DNA of 64,000 nucleotides from Fidelibacterota bacterium (GTDB lineage: Bacteria > Fidelibacterota > Marinisomatia > Marinisomatales > TCS55): the NCBI GenBank assembly GCA_014382015.1, contig JACNKN010000035.1:23526-87525 (forward strand), written 5' to 3'. Shown here one piece after another: positions 43,251-52,282 of this stretch (positions are counted from its first letter, which is position 1; each line of letters begins with the position of its first letter). The notes under the pieces were generated by a model. That model saw only the letters and a program-made list of their open reading frames with translations. It did not search any database and had not been told where the DNA came from. The position numbers and the translations under genes are program-made.

Positions 43251-43820
43251 TTATTGATTGTTCAATTGGGATAGTACAAATAATAATGAGTCATTTTTTG
43301 GACGCTTAGTATAGTTTAAAGCCACATGGGCAAAAACAACTTTGCCGTTTTTTCCAATGATATAGGTACTGGGGTAGGGAATACCTTCATATTTATGACC
43401 TTTATATCGGGGATCTTTAAGTCCAAATGCATGAATGATTTCACCATCCATATCCCAAAGTAAAGGAAAGGTTATGGGATGGCCTTTTTTTGCATTTTGT
43501 TTTTTGAATTTAGCATTGGCACGAAGACCTTCAACACTTATAGCCCAAAGTTTTGTGTCTTTCGGAAGTTTCATTTTAGATAATTCGGCCAACTGCCGAC
43601 GGCAATGAGGTCACCAATATCCACGGAAAAAAATCAAAATAAGATTCTTTCGCCCTTTGAGTTCTGATAATTGGCGAATTTCTTCAGTCTCATCCAATGC
43701 AGAAAAATCGGGCACAGTTGAACCGGGTATAATTTTGATTTGATCATAGGAGACGGTGTCAGTTTGACTGAGAAGAACAATAGGAAATAAAAGAATTAAA
43801 ATTGCTTTACCTAATCGCAT
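43251..43820 (-). CDS. Exported peroxiredoxin-like (AhpC/TSA) selenoprotein with UGA-encoded Sec70
   Basis: The frame is interrupted by one TGA at 43613-43611. Reading it as selenocysteine gives a complete 189-residue AhpC/TSA-like protein: signal peptide MRLGKAILILLFPIVLLSQ, then PGSTVPDFSALDETEEIRQL, NLILIFFRGYW-U70-PH-C73-RRQLAEL, WAISVEGLRANAKFKKQN, FPLLWDMDGEIIHAFGLKD and PYPSTYIIGKNGKVVFAHV. In this family the motif is FRG-WCP-C, so U70 replaces the catalytic Cys exactly, forming a UxxC redox pair. A hairpin beginning 11 bases after the TGA fits a bacterial SECIS. ATG 43820 lies one base after the mccB stop; the longer frame from 43865 would start inside mccB. Other genes here use TGA as a true stop, so UGA is not simply a sense codon. 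Confidence 0.8.
43585..43599 (-). promoter_or_regulatory. SECIS-like hairpin downstream of the in-frame UGA
   Basis: In the mRNA, ucggc (43599-43595) pairs with gccga (43589-43585) around the loop aguug. The loop begins after 16 nucleotides counted from the UGA, and its second base is G. Bacterial SECIS elements are described as stem-loops with the apical loop some 16-37 nucleotides after the UGA and a G among its first two loop bases, so this is at the lower limit. A competing stem auugcc/ggcagu is also possible in this sequence. Confidence 0.55.
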
Positions 43821-43821
43821 T

Positions 43822-45420
43822 TTACATCCTAAAAACGGGAAATTGATGATCCTCGATTGGTGCATTCATAACCGCCCGTAACGCTTGTCCCACCACTTGA
43901 CGCGTATCCGTGGGATGAATCACACCGTCATCCCAAAGGCGTGCGCTGGCGTAGTAGGGATGACCTTCTTTTTCATATTTTTCCAAGATTGGATTTCGAA
44001 TTTTATCCCATTCGTCTGAACTTAATTCTTTCCCATGGGACTTAAATTGATCTTTTTTCACCGTTGCCAACACATCCGCAGCCTGATTTCCACCCATGAC
44101 TGATATTCGTGCATTGGGCCACATCCATAAGAATCGCGGTTGATACGCTCGCCCTGCCATGGCATAATTCCCTGCCCCAAAGCTACCGCCAATAATAATG
44201 GTTAATTTAGGTACATTGGCAGAAGCCACAGCCTGAACCAATTTGGCACCATCTTTAGCAATGCCACCCTGTTCTGCTTTAGTTCCTACCATAAATCCTG
44301 TAATATTCTGGAGGAACAAAATGGGTAATTTTCTCTGACAGCATAATTCTACAAAGTGAGCTCCCTTGATGGCGGGTTCACTAAATAAAACACCATTATT
44401 AGCGACGATGCCTAAGGGTTGCCCTTCAATTTTCGCAAAACCAGTCACCAATGTTTTTCCATAATCAGATTTGAATTCTTGAAATTCAGATCCATCTACA
44501 ATGCGAGCAATAATTTCTTTTGCATCAAAAGCGGTGCGATAATCTTTTGATACAACACCTAAAATTTCATCTGCATTATATTTTGGTGGTTCAAATTCAA
44601 TTGTTTCATTCGCTGTATTTGGAAAATGATTAATTATATTTCGAAGAATCTCTATTGCTTCATTGTCATCTTTAGCAAAATGATCTGCCACACCGCTGAT
44701 TTGGGTATGCATTTTTGCACCGCCCAGTTCTTCCGCAGTTGCATCTTCTCCAATAGCAGCTTTCACGAGAGGTGGCCCACCTAAAAAGATGGTGCCTGTT
44801 TTATTCACTATAATAGCTTCGTCACTCATGGCCGGAACGTACGCACCACCGGCAGTGCATGATCCCATCACCGCCGCAATTTGAGGAATGCCTTTGGCGC
44901 TCATCTGAGCTTGGTTATAAAATATTCGGCCAAAATGTTCTTTATCAGGAAATACTTCGTCCTGTTTTGATAAAAATGCACCACCACTATCGACCAGATA
45001 AATACACGGGAGGTGATTTTCTAAGGCAATCTCTTGTGCACGTAAATGTTTTTTGACTGTGAGGGGGTAATAAGTACCGCCTTTGACAGTTGCATCGTTA
45101 GCGACTACTATACATTGGCGTCCTTGGATGGTGATGATGCCGGTAATAATGCCAGCGGCAGGGACATAATCTTCATAAACGTTATATGCGGCAAATGGAG
45201 AGAATTCTAAAAATTGTGATGAAGTATCTCTCAAAGTGTCAATCCGCTCTCTTGCTGTCATTTTTCCACGAGATTGGTGTTTTTCTACCCTTTTGGGCGG
45301 TCCCATTTGTTTAATAGCATCCAACTCGGATTCAAGATCCTTAGCCAAGGATGAATGGTGTATAAAATTGGTTTGATATTTATCAGATTCAGGTTTGATA
45401 TGTGTTTTAATTATTGCCAT
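43822..45420 (-). CDS. mccB: Methylcrotonyl-CoA carboxylase, carboxyltransferase (beta) subunit
   Basis: A 532-residue carboxyltransferase of the acyl-CoA carboxylase family. Blocks include [110 protein letters not shown], and [29 protein letters not shown]. The pattern and the neighbours (HMG-CoA lyase, enoyl-CoA hydratase) point to methylcrotonyl-CoA, an intermediate of leucine breakdown. The biotin-carrying alpha subunit is not in the window and must be encoded elsewhere. The stop lies one base before the selenoprotein start. Confidence 0.9.
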   Translation of the reverse strand: MAIIKTHIKPESDKYQTNFIHHSSLAKDLESELDAIKQMGPPKRVEKHQSRGKMTARERIDTLRDTSSQFLEFSPFAAYNVYEDYVPAAGIITGIITIQGRQCIVVANDATVKGGTYYPLTVKKHLRAQEIALENHLPCIYLVDSGGAFLSKQDEVFPDKEHFGRIFYNQAQMSAKGIPQIAAVMGSCTAGGAYVPAMSDEAIIVNKTGTIFLGGPPLVKAAIGEDATAEELGGAKMHTQISGVADHFAKDDNEAIEILRNIINHFPNTANETIEFEPPKYNADEILGVVSKDYRTAFDAKEIIARIVDGSEFQEFKSDYGKTLVTGFAKIEGQPLGIVANNGVLFSEPAIKGAHFVELCCQRKLPILFLQNITGFMVGTKAEQGGIAKDGAKLVQAVASANVPKLTIIIGGSFGAGNYAMAGRAYQPRFLWMWPNARISVMGGNQAADVLATVKKDQFKSHGKELSSDEWDKIRNPILEKYEKEGHPYYASARLWDDGVIHPTDTRQVVGQALRAVMNAPIEDHQFPVFRM

Positions 45421-45423
45421 GAT

Positions 45424-46278
45424 TTATTCTTGAATTATGGATTGAATATACGCTCCAGCTAACCTCAATTTATCAGAATCAATTCCCGTTTCAAACCCCT
45501 GTTCTTTGCAAATTCGAATGGCTGATTCAGTTGATATATTTCCACTGGCTCCTGGGGCAAAAGGGCACCCACCCACGCCGCCGGCACTTGAATCCAATAT
45601 ACGGATCCCCATGCCCAGTCCAATGGTAAGATTCTCGGCCGCCATATTATACGTATCATGCATATGGAGGGCGAATATTTCCCGTGGCCAATTATCCAAA
45701 ATTATTTCCAGTAGATATTCCACATCATCAGGTGTGGCCTTGCCTATTGTATCCCCCAGGGATATTTCGTGAACGCCAAGGTCTATGAGATCCTGGATAA
45801 CTTTAATGACCGCCTCAGCGCCAATATCACCTTCGTAAGGACATACCCAGCAGGTAGAAATATATGCCCGAACGCGAAGGTTTTTTTCTTCCCAAATGGG
45901 TATCATTTCTTCAAATCGTTTAAAATTTTCTTCAATAGAACTATTTGTATTATTTTTGGAAAATGTTTCACTGGCGGCGGTGAAAATTGCCACGGAGTAA
46001 TAACCATTTTCGATGGCAGCCTCCAGCCCTTTTCGATTGGGAATCAGGGCAGTATATGTGGTATCATTATTGCGTTGGATGGATGCGGATACTTCCTTTG
46101 CATCCGCTAATTGAGGGACCCATTTGGGTGATACAAAACTGGTGACTTCAATCTCCGGACAACCCGCTTCGGTCAACATATCTATATATTTTTTTTTCTC
46201 CGTTGACGAAATTGGTTGTGATATGTTCTGAAGACCATCTCGAGGTCCAACCTCCACAATTCTAACAGGTTCAATCAT
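45424..46278 (-). CDS. Hydroxymethylglutaryl-CoA lyase
   Basis: HMG-CoA lyase splits 3-hydroxy-3-methylglutaryl-CoA into acetoacetate and acetyl-CoA, the last step of leucine degradation. The 284-residue TIM-barrel protein begins VRIVEVGPRDGLQNISQPI with the active-site Arg, has EVTSFVSPKWVPQLADA, YISTCWVCPYEGDIG, ISLGDTIGKATPDDV, FALHMHDTYNMAAENLTIGLGMGI and the signature SSAGGVGGCPFAPGASGN with the catalytic Cys. It overlaps no neighbour but is only three bases from mccB, so the genes should be cotranscribed. Confidence 0.95.
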   Translation of the reverse strand: MIEPVRIVEVGPRDGLQNISQPISSTEKKKYIDMLTEAGCPEIEVTSFVSPKWVPQLADAKEVSASIQRNNDTTYTALIPNRKGLEAAIENGYYSVAIFTAASETFSKNNTNSSIEENFKRFEEMIPIWEEKNLRVRAYISTCWVCPYEGDIGAEAVIKVIQDLIDLGVHEISLGDTIGKATPDDVEYLLEIILDNWPREIFALHMHDTYNMAAENLTIGLGMGIRILDSSAGGVGGCPFAPGASGNISTESAIRICKEQGFETGIDSDKLRLAGAYIQSIIQE

Positions 46279-46293
46279 TTGACTCGAAAATAT

Positions 46294-47064
46294 TTATTCA
46301 ATTGTTTCTGACCAATTGGGTTTTCGTTTTTCCAGAAAGGCTGCCAATCCTTCTTGTCCTTCTTCACTGGCACGAAGTTGGGCGATCAATGCGGCGCTAT
46401 TGCTCGAATTCATATCGTTGCAATAGGTTTTGAATGAGGCGATGGCATTGGGCCCTGCCAATAGTAATTGGTTGACTTTTTTTATCACAACATCTTCAAT
46501 GGTTTCGGCTGAGGCAACCTCATGAATTAGGCCAATCCTAAGTGCCCGTTCCGTATCAATGAGTTCACCCGTAATCCCCAATGATTTAAAATGGGATAAT
46601 CCTATTTTTTTTACACAAAAAGGTCCAATCACGGCGGGGTTGATTCCCAGTTTCACTTCGCTTAATGAGAACTTTGTGTTTGTTTCCGCAATGGAAATAT
46701 CTGCTAATGTTAAAAACCCAAACCCGCCGCCAATTGCGTATCCATGAACTTTAGCAATAACCGGTTTTGAGCAATCTTCAATTGCCTGATACATGAGTTG
46801 CAGGTTCTTTCCACTTTGTTCATTTTGTTCAATATTCAATTCACCTGTATTCTTCATATAGGATAAATCTGCTCCAGCAGAAAATGCTTTGCCTAAGCCT
46901 TCTAAAATAATCACTCGTACTGACTTGTCTTGATTTATTGATTGAAAAATTGTTGTCACTTCTGATATCATTGTTTCACTGAGTGCGTTGAGAACGTTTG
47001 GTCGATTAAACGCAATCCTTACTAAAGATTTATCTTGGGTGATTTGAATGGTTTTATTTGTCAT
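46294..47064 (-). CDS. Enoyl-CoA hydratase (likely methylglutaconyl-CoA hydratase)
   Basis: A crotonase-fold protein of about 256 residues. It has RIAFNRPNVLNALSETMISEVTTIF, VIILEGLGKAFSAGADLSYMK with the oxyanion-hole GADL, and KPVIAKVHGYAIGGGFGFLTLADISIAETNTKFSLSEVKLGI with the second oxyanion element. The neighbourhood of MCC beta and HMG-CoA lyase makes methylglutaconyl-CoA hydratase (leucine pathway) the likely specific function, but substrate preference cannot be read directly. ATG 47064 with aagggatt upstream is preferred over the ATG six codons earlier. Divergent from yebC. Confidence 0.88.
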   Translation of the reverse strand: MTNKTIQITQDKSLVRIAFNRPNVLNALSETMISEVTTIFQSINQDKSVRVIILEGLGKAFSAGADLSYMKNTGELNIEQNEQSGKNLQLMYQAIEDCSKPVIAKVHGYAIGGGFGFLTLADISIAETNTKFSLSEVKLGINPAVIGPFCVKKIGLSHFKSLGITGELIDTERALRIGLIHEVASAETIEDVVIKKVNQLLLAGPNAIASFKTYCNDMNSSNSAALIAQLRASEEGQEGLAAFLEKRKPNWSETIE

Positions 47065-47144
47065 TTCTGTTAATCCCTTCATTGGGAATCAGGGTTTTAT
47101 GGTCGTAATTTTGCATTTCTATTATCACAGTTACAAGGGAATTT

Positions 47145-47879
47145 ATGTCCGGACATAGCAAATGGGCGACGATCAAACGTAAAAAAGCAGCCACCGATGC
47201 AAAACGGGGTAAAATATTTACGAAACTGATAAAAGAATTGATGATTGCTGCTCGGGATGGAGGAGGCGATCCTGAAACGAATCCAAGACTTCGGCAAGCC
47301 GTATCCACTGCAAAAACAGCCAATATGCCCAATGACAATATTAATCGCGCGATTCAAAAAGGAACCGGGGAGCTGGAAGGCGTATCTTTCGAAGAATTTA
47401 CTTACGAAGGATATGGTCCTGGCGGCGTGGCACTTTATATGGAAGCACTTACAGACAATAAACAAAGAACCGTGGCGGATATTCGCCATGCTATGAATAA
47501 ACATGGCGGAAATTTAGGTGAAAACGGTTCTGTGGCCTGGATGTTTGAAAAACTGGGACAAATTACAATTCCCGAAAATGATCATAGTGAAGAAACTGTT
47601 TTTGAGGAAGCATTAGAAGCGGGTGCAGATGATTTTAACAGTTCGGATGGGGAGTTTATCATTACAACCGCACCTTCAGAAACAGTGAATGTGTCCGATA
47701 CGTTGTCAAATAAGGGTTATAACATTACCTCCTCAGCTGTGGAAATGGTGCCAAAGACAACCATTAAAGTTGAGGGCAGTGACGTTAGAAAACTCATGAC
47801 ATTAATGGAAGCATTAGAAGATAATGATGATATTCAAAATTTATATTCTAATCTCGATGTGGATGAGGAAGATATATAG
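47145..47879 (+). CDS. yebC: YebC/PmpR-family regulatory protein
   Basis: The 244-residue product starts MSGHSKWATIKRKKAATDAKRGKIFTKLIKELMIAAR, the invariant N-terminus of the family, and has RQAVSTAKTANMPNDNINRAIQKGTGE and LTDNKQRTVADIRHAMNKHGGNLGENGSVAWMFEK. Family members act as transcription regulators or assist translation of proline-rich stretches; which role applies here is open. It starts just upstream of ruvC, a common arrangement in which yebC-ruvC-ruvA form one unit. Confidence 0.95.
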   Translation: MSGHSKWATIKRKKAATDAKRGKIFTKLIKELMIAARDGGGDPETNPRLRQAVSTAKTANMPNDNINRAIQKGTGELEGVSFEEFTYEGYGPGGVALYMEALTDNKQRTVADIRHAMNKHGGNLGENGSVAWMFEKLGQITIPENDHSEETVFEEALEAGADDFNSSDGEFIITTAPSETVNVSDTLSNKGYNITSSAVEMVPKTTIKVEGSDVRKLMTLMEALEDNDDIQNLYSNLDVDEEDI

Positions 47880-47902
47880 TCTTTAAGTGATAATAATCCT
47901 CG

Positions 47903-48391
47903 GTGGCAAAAATTCAAAGAGTAATCGGTGTAGATCCAGGCTTAAGTATTACCGGATTCGGTATTCTGGATTATAAAGGCGGACAAATCCGTACAGTTGC
48001 GTTTGGAACTATTAAGCCGCCTGCAAAAGAATCACTGCCGAATCGGTTAGAATATTTAAACAGCCATATGACTGAATTATTAGAAAAATTTGAACCGCAT
48101 GCACTTGCAATTGAAGATACCTTTTTTAGCCAAAATGTGAAATCTGCATTATTATTAGGTCAAGCGCGCGGTGTTTTAATATTAGCCGCAGCTTCAAAAG
48201 GAATACCGTCTATAGATTATGCGCCTCGAAAAGTAAAGCAATCCGTAGTTGGAAATGGTGCAGCCGATAAAAAACAGGTTCAGTATATGGTGCAGCAAAT
48301 TTTAAAAATGAAAGAGCCACCCAAGCCATTAGATGTTTCCGATGCATTGGCGATTGGCCTGTGTCACATTAACCAGAACAAATATTTATGA
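47903..48391 (+). CDS. ruvC: Holliday junction resolvase RuvC
   Basis: RuvC cuts Holliday junctions during recombination with RuvAB. The 162-residue protein has all catalytic acidic sites: IGVDPGLSITGFG (first Asp), ALAIEDTFF (Glu) and the late DVSDALAIGLCH (Asp pair). KPPAKESLPNRLEYL and QARGVLILAAASKGIPSIDYAP are further family blocks. The start is GTG at 47903, and the stop overlaps the ruvA start by four bases. Confidence 0.95.
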   Translation: MAKIQRVIGVDPGLSITGFGILDYKGGQIRTVAFGTIKPPAKESLPNRLEYLNSHMTELLEKFEPHALAIEDTFFSQNVKSALLLGQARGVLILAAASKGIPSIDYAPRKVKQSVVGNGAADKKQVQYMVQQILKMKEPPKPLDVSDALAIGLCHINQNKYL

Positions 48392-48993
48392 GTTTAATCG
48401 ATTCAATTAACGGAAAACTATTTTCAAAAAGTCCAACAGAAGCCATTATTGATATTGGTGGTATTCGTTATCGAATCCGTATTTCTATTTCTGCCTATGA
48501 AAGATTGCCCTCAAAGGGTGAATCGGTGGAATTACTGACCCATTTACATGTTAAGGAAGATATTCTTGATCTCTACGGATTCAAAGACAATGATGAACGC
48601 TCTTTGTTTATGAGCCTGAATACAATTACCGGTATCGGACCAAAGTCAGCTATGAATATTTTATCTGGTACGAATCCAAATGAATTTAAAAGCCGAATTA
48701 TTGCAGGTGATGTAAAATCATTAACAGTTATACCGGGGATTGGTGCAAAGACCGCCAAACGGATTATTGTAGAATTAAAAGAAAAATTCGCATCAGACCT
48801 GGATGGAAAAGACGATCTTGGGTTTGTAGATGACGAAAGTTCTTCGATGGTAAGAGATGCGGTGAATGCACTATTATCGTTAGGGTATAAACAGTCCCAT
48901 GTAAATAAGACTATGAAAGATTTAGAGGGCTCTGGTGAATTATCTGGAGGATTAGAAGATATAATTCGTAAAGCATTAGCAAAAATGATTTAA
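48388..48993 (+). CDS. ruvA: Holliday junction branch-migration subunit RuvA
   Basis: RuvA binds the four-way junction and loads the RuvB motor. The 201-residue protein opens MSLIDSINGKLFSKSPTEAIIDIGGIRYRIRISISAYERLP, then has the helix-hairpin-helix pair ITGIGPKSAMNIL and IPGIGAKTAKRIIVELKEK and the C-terminal domain III (DAVNALLSLGYKQSHVNKTMKDLE) that contacts RuvB. Complete. No ruvB gene is in the window. ATGA overlap with ruvC. Confidence 0.95.
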   Translation: MSLIDSINGKLFSKSPTEAIIDIGGIRYRIRISISAYERLPSKGESVELLTHLHVKEDILDLYGFKDNDERSLFMSLNTITGIGPKSAMNILSGTNPNEFKSRIIAGDVKSLTVIPGIGAKTAKRIIVELKEKFASDLDGKDDLGFVDDESSSMVRDAVNALLSLGYKQSHVNKTMKDLEGSGELSGGLEDIIRKALAKMI

Positions 48994-49002
48994 AGGGGAA
49001 AT

Positions 49003-50199
49003 ATGCAAGTTTCAAAACAGTTACACAAATTAGGCACAGAAACGGCATTTGCCGTATCAGCTCAAGCAACAAGGTGGGCCGAAAAGGGTCATAAAGTATA
49101 TCCATTTCACCTGGGTGATATTAATCTGGCAACGCCGGAAAACATTGTGGATGCGACCCTGAAAGCTATTCGAGATGGCTACACTGGCTATTGTCCAGCG
49201 AATGGTATTTTACCTTTGAGGGAAGCACTGGCTCATGATGTGGGTTCCAAACGAAGTGTCGTTTATGAGCCAAGCCAAGTTTCGATTCAACCGGGTGGTA
49301 AACCCACTATTGGAAAATTCATCTCCGCCATAATGAACCCTGGTGATGAAGTATTGTATCCGAACCCAGGATATCCTATTTATGAATCTCAAATTGAATA
49401 TCAGGGGGGTAATGCAATTCCGTATGGGTATGTTGAAACCCAAGACGGATTTGATATTGATCTGGATCGATTAAAGTCTTCAATTACAGATAAAACAGTT
49501 GCCTTGATTTATAACAATTACCAGAACCCAATTACAGCAGAATCCTCTATAGCTGAAATGGAAGCAATTGCCGAAATAGCAATTGAAAACGATTTATGGG
49601 TATTGGCAGATGATGCATATTATGAAATGATTTATGAAGGAGATGCACGATCGATCGTATCGATTCCAGGTATGAAAGAAAGAACAATAATTTTATATAC
49701 ATTTTCAAAGAAATTTGCCATGACCGGGTGGCGTGTGGGTGGTGCAATTGGGCCAGAAAAAATAATGAATATTATATCAAAACTGAATGTAAATGCGGAA
49801 TCCTGTACCACTCATTTTATCCAGTATGCCATGGTAGAGGCACTTCAGGGTGATTCAAGTGGAACAGATACCATATTGGCGACGTTAAAGGAAAGACGTG
49901 ATGCCGCTGTGGCTGGATTGAATGCGATTAATGGTATTCAAATTCCCACACCTCGAAGTACGTTTTACTTATTTCCCAATGTGAATGAGATTATGAAGCA
50001 CAAAGGATTTAATCGTGTGGAGCAACTACAAGTGGGTGCCCTGGAAAATGCGAATATATCTTTTTGTACAAGAGAACACTTCGGAAGACCATCATCAGAT
50101 GAAACTGATTATTTTATACGCTTTGCTTATTCGGGTATTACCACAGATGATATCAACGAAGGAATGGTAAAGTTGAAAGAATATTTTGAATTTTCATGA
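49003..50199 (+). CDS. Class I/II PLP-dependent aminotransferase
   Basis: A 398-residue fold-type I aminotransferase. The PLP lysine lies in YTFSKKFAMTGWRVG; other anchor residues are in PFHLGDINLATPENIV, GYTGYCPANGILPLREALA, NPGYPIYESQIEYQGG, YNNYQNPITAE (the N for PLP ring contact) and LADDAYYEMIYEG (the DDAY region). The pattern is of aspartate/alanine/aromatic transaminases; the substrate is not settled. It overlaps the gcvT start by four bases, which could link amino-group metabolism to one-carbon flux. Confidence 0.9.
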   Translation: MQVSKQLHKLGTETAFAVSAQATRWAEKGHKVYPFHLGDINLATPENIVDATLKAIRDGYTGYCPANGILPLREALAHDVGSKRSVVYEPSQVSIQPGGKPTIGKFISAIMNPGDEVLYPNPGYPIYESQIEYQGGNAIPYGYVETQDGFDIDLDRLKSSITDKTVALIYNNYQNPITAESSIAEMEAIAEIAIENDLWVLADDAYYEMIYEGDARSIVSIPGMKERTIILYTFSKKFAMTGWRVGGAIGPEKIMNIISKLNVNAESCTTHFIQYAMVEALQGDSSGTDTILATLKERRDAAVAGLNAINGIQIPTPRSTFYLFPNVNEIMKHKGFNRVEQLQVGALENANISFCTREHFGRPSSDETDYFIRFAYSGITTDDINEGMVKLKEYFEFS

Positions 50200-51281
50200 A
50201 ACAAACGCCATTATATAATAAACATATAGAACTCGATGCCAAATTGGGTGACTTTGCCGGGTTCAAGATGCCGATTCAGTATACCGGTATCATAAAGGAG
50301 CATGAGGCAGTTCGGAATTTTGCAGGGTTATTTGATGTGAGCCATATGGGAGAATTCATTATTTCCGGTGAAGAGGGTGAGGCTTTCTTAAATTTTGTTA
50401 CCATTAATGATGTGGCTACTCTTAAACCTTGGCAAGCCCAATATTCTGCAATGTGCAATGAGGATGGTGGTTTAATCGATGATGTTCTTATCTATCGATA
50501 TCCCGATCATTTTATGATGGTAGTGAATGCTGGGAATAAGGAGAAAGATTTAGATTGGCTCATGGTACATAAACCAAAAAATGTGGATATTTTAGATATG
50601 AGCGAGAGGACAGGATTAGTGGCGATTCAAGGGCCAAAATCGCGAGATATCCTTAATCGTATTGCGGATATTAATTTAAATAATATTGATTTTTATTGCT
50701 TCACTGTGGGTAATATTAATGGAATTGCCGCAACCATTGCTAGAACCGGCTATACAGGAGAATTGGGCTTTGAAATATATGCAGATTATAATGGAATAAT
50801 CAAAATTTGGGACGCAATCCTTGCCATCAAAGAGGGTGGTGTTGTGCCAGTTGGACTTGGATGTAGAGATACTCTTCGAATGGAAATGAAATATGCTCTA
50901 TATGGGAATGATATAGATGAAAAAACCAATCCAATTGAAGCAGGACTTGGGTGGATTACCAAATTCAATAAAAAGAGTTTTATTGGAAAAAATGCATTGG
51001 TGGCTACGAAAGCAAACCCAACGCGCCGTTTGATTTGTTTCGAAATGATTGATCGTGGAATTCCTCGGAAAGGGTACCCGATTAAATTGGATGGTAATGT
51101 GATTGGAGAAGTCACCAGTGGCACACAGTCGCCATCATTGAAACAGGGAATTGGATTGGGGTTTGTGAAGAAACCATTTGATAAAATCGGGACAAATATT
51201 ATGGTGGAAATTCGAGGAATAAATTTAAAAGGAATTATAGTACAAGCGCCGCTATATAAAGAAGGTAGCGCAAATATATAA
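50196..51281 (+). CDS. gcvT: Aminomethyltransferase (glycine cleavage T protein)
   Basis: GcvT moves the methylene group of glycine-derived aminomethyl lipoyl-protein H to tetrahydrofolate. The 361-residue protein shows MKQTPLYNKHIELDAKLGDFAGFKMPIQYTGIIKEHEAVR, VGLFDVSHMGEF-like LFDVSHMGEFIISG, TNDVA region, GLIDDVLIYRY, GPKSRDIL, TGYTGELGFEIY and GLGCRDTLRMEMKYALYGNDID. The other glycine cleavage genes (gcvH, gcvP) are not nearby. The C-terminal half ends VTSGTQSPSLKQGIGLGFV, as in normal GcvT. Confidence 0.94.
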   Translation: MKQTPLYNKHIELDAKLGDFAGFKMPIQYTGIIKEHEAVRNFAGLFDVSHMGEFIISGEEGEAFLNFVTINDVATLKPWQAQYSAMCNEDGGLIDDVLIYRYPDHFMMVVNAGNKEKDLDWLMVHKPKNVDILDMSERTGLVAIQGPKSRDILNRIADINLNNIDFYCFTVGNINGIAATIARTGYTGELGFEIYADYNGIIKIWDAILAIKEGGVVPVGLGCRDTLRMEMKYALYGNDIDEKTNPIEAGLGWITKFNKKSFIGKNALVATKANPTRRLICFEMIDRGIPRKGYPIKLDGNVIGEVTSGTQSPSLKQGIGLGFVKKPFDKIGTNIMVEIRGINLKGIIVQAPLYKEGSANI

Positions 51282-51292
51282 AGTATAACATT

Positions 51293-52282
51293 ATGACCAA
51301 TATAACAAAATACTCAGTTCTTGTAACGGGTGGATCCGGCTTCATCGGATCCCACTTAATCGATCGCTTATTGGAAGAAGGAAACCAAGTGATTTGCTTG
51401 GATAATTTGAATGACTTTTATGATCCTCGTATAAAAGACTTAAACCGCTCCAGCCATTATGATTTTGACCAGTATTCTTTTGTAAAAGGTGATATTAGAG
51501 ATCAAGATTTAATAAATACAATATTTAAGGATAATGATATAAATGTGGTGATTCATTTGGCGGCCATGGCAGGGGTTCGGCCATCTCTTGAAGATCCAAA
51601 ACTATATACAGATGTAAATATAAATGGTACCCAAAATTTACTTGAAGCCATGAACGATTCGGGTGTTCAGAAATTTCTTTTCGCCTCCTCATCTTCCGTA
51701 TATGGAAATAATAAAAAAACACCCTTTTCCGAGAGTGATGTAGTTGATTTTCAAATTTCACCTTATGGCGCTACCAAAAAAATGGGTGAAATAATGTGTT
51801 ATACCTATCATCACTTGAGTGAAATACCTACATCATGTTTGCGGTTTTTTACTGTGTACGGTCCCAGACAGCGACCGGAAATGGCTATTCATAAATTCAC
51901 TCGATTAATGAAAAACAATCAACCGATCCCATTCTTTGGAGATGGGTCTACGGCACGTGATTATACATTTATCGACGATATAATAGATGGTATATTTGGT
52001 GCCATGAATAAGGAAGACCAATTTGCAATTTATAATTTGGGGAATTCAAAACCGGTAAAGTTGAATGAATTAGTCTATGTGATTGGTGAGCGATCCGGAT
52101 GCGATCCAATATTAGACCGCCAACCATTACCAGCCGGTGATGTCATTCAAACATTTTCAGATATATCCCGGGCAAAATCCCGGTTGGATTATGAACCACA
52201 TGTCAGTATTGATGATGGAATCTCTCAATTTATTGAATGGTATGATGATATGGTCACCTCACATGGAGAATTGTATTCATGA
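51293..52282 (+). CDS. NAD-dependent sugar epimerase (UDP-glucuronate 4-epimerase-like)
   Basis: A 329-residue extended SDR. VLVTGGSGFIGSHLIDRLLEEGNQVICLDNLNDFYDP is the NAD-binding Rossmann start; DINVVIHLAAMAGVRPSLEDP and FASSSSVYG follow; catalysis is at Y-x3-K in SPYGATKKMGE. RFFTVYGPRQRPEMAIHKFTRLM and YTFIDDIIDG are typical of UDP-glucuronate 4-epimerases. It would supply galacturonic acid for envelope polysaccharides. The stop overlaps ftsK by four bases. Confidence 0.88.
   Translation: MTNITKYSVLVTGGSGFIGSHLIDRLLEEGNQVICLDNLNDFYDPRIKDLNRSSHYDFDQYSFVKGDIRDQDLINTIFKDNDINVVIHLAAMAGVRPSLEDPKLYTDVNINGTQNLLEAMNDSGVQKFLFASSSSVYGNNKKTPFSESDVVDFQISPYGATKKMGEIMCYTYHHLSEIPTSCLRFFTVYGPRQRPEMAIHKFTRLMKNNQPIPFFGDGSTARDYTFIDDIIDGIFGAMNKEDQFAIYNLGNSKPVKLNELVYVIGERSGCDPILDRQPLPAGDVIQTFSDISRAKSRLDYEPHVSIDDGISQFIEWYDDMVTSHGELYS

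Noticed and set aside
43251-43865. Two separate short genes, or a pseudogene with a nonsense mutation
   Set aside because: Both parts are in one frame, the sole interruption is at the catalytic Cys position, the rest is intact, and a SECIS-like hairpin follows. A nonsense mutation would rarely hit exactly this codon, though without the Sec machinery in view it cannot be fully excluded.
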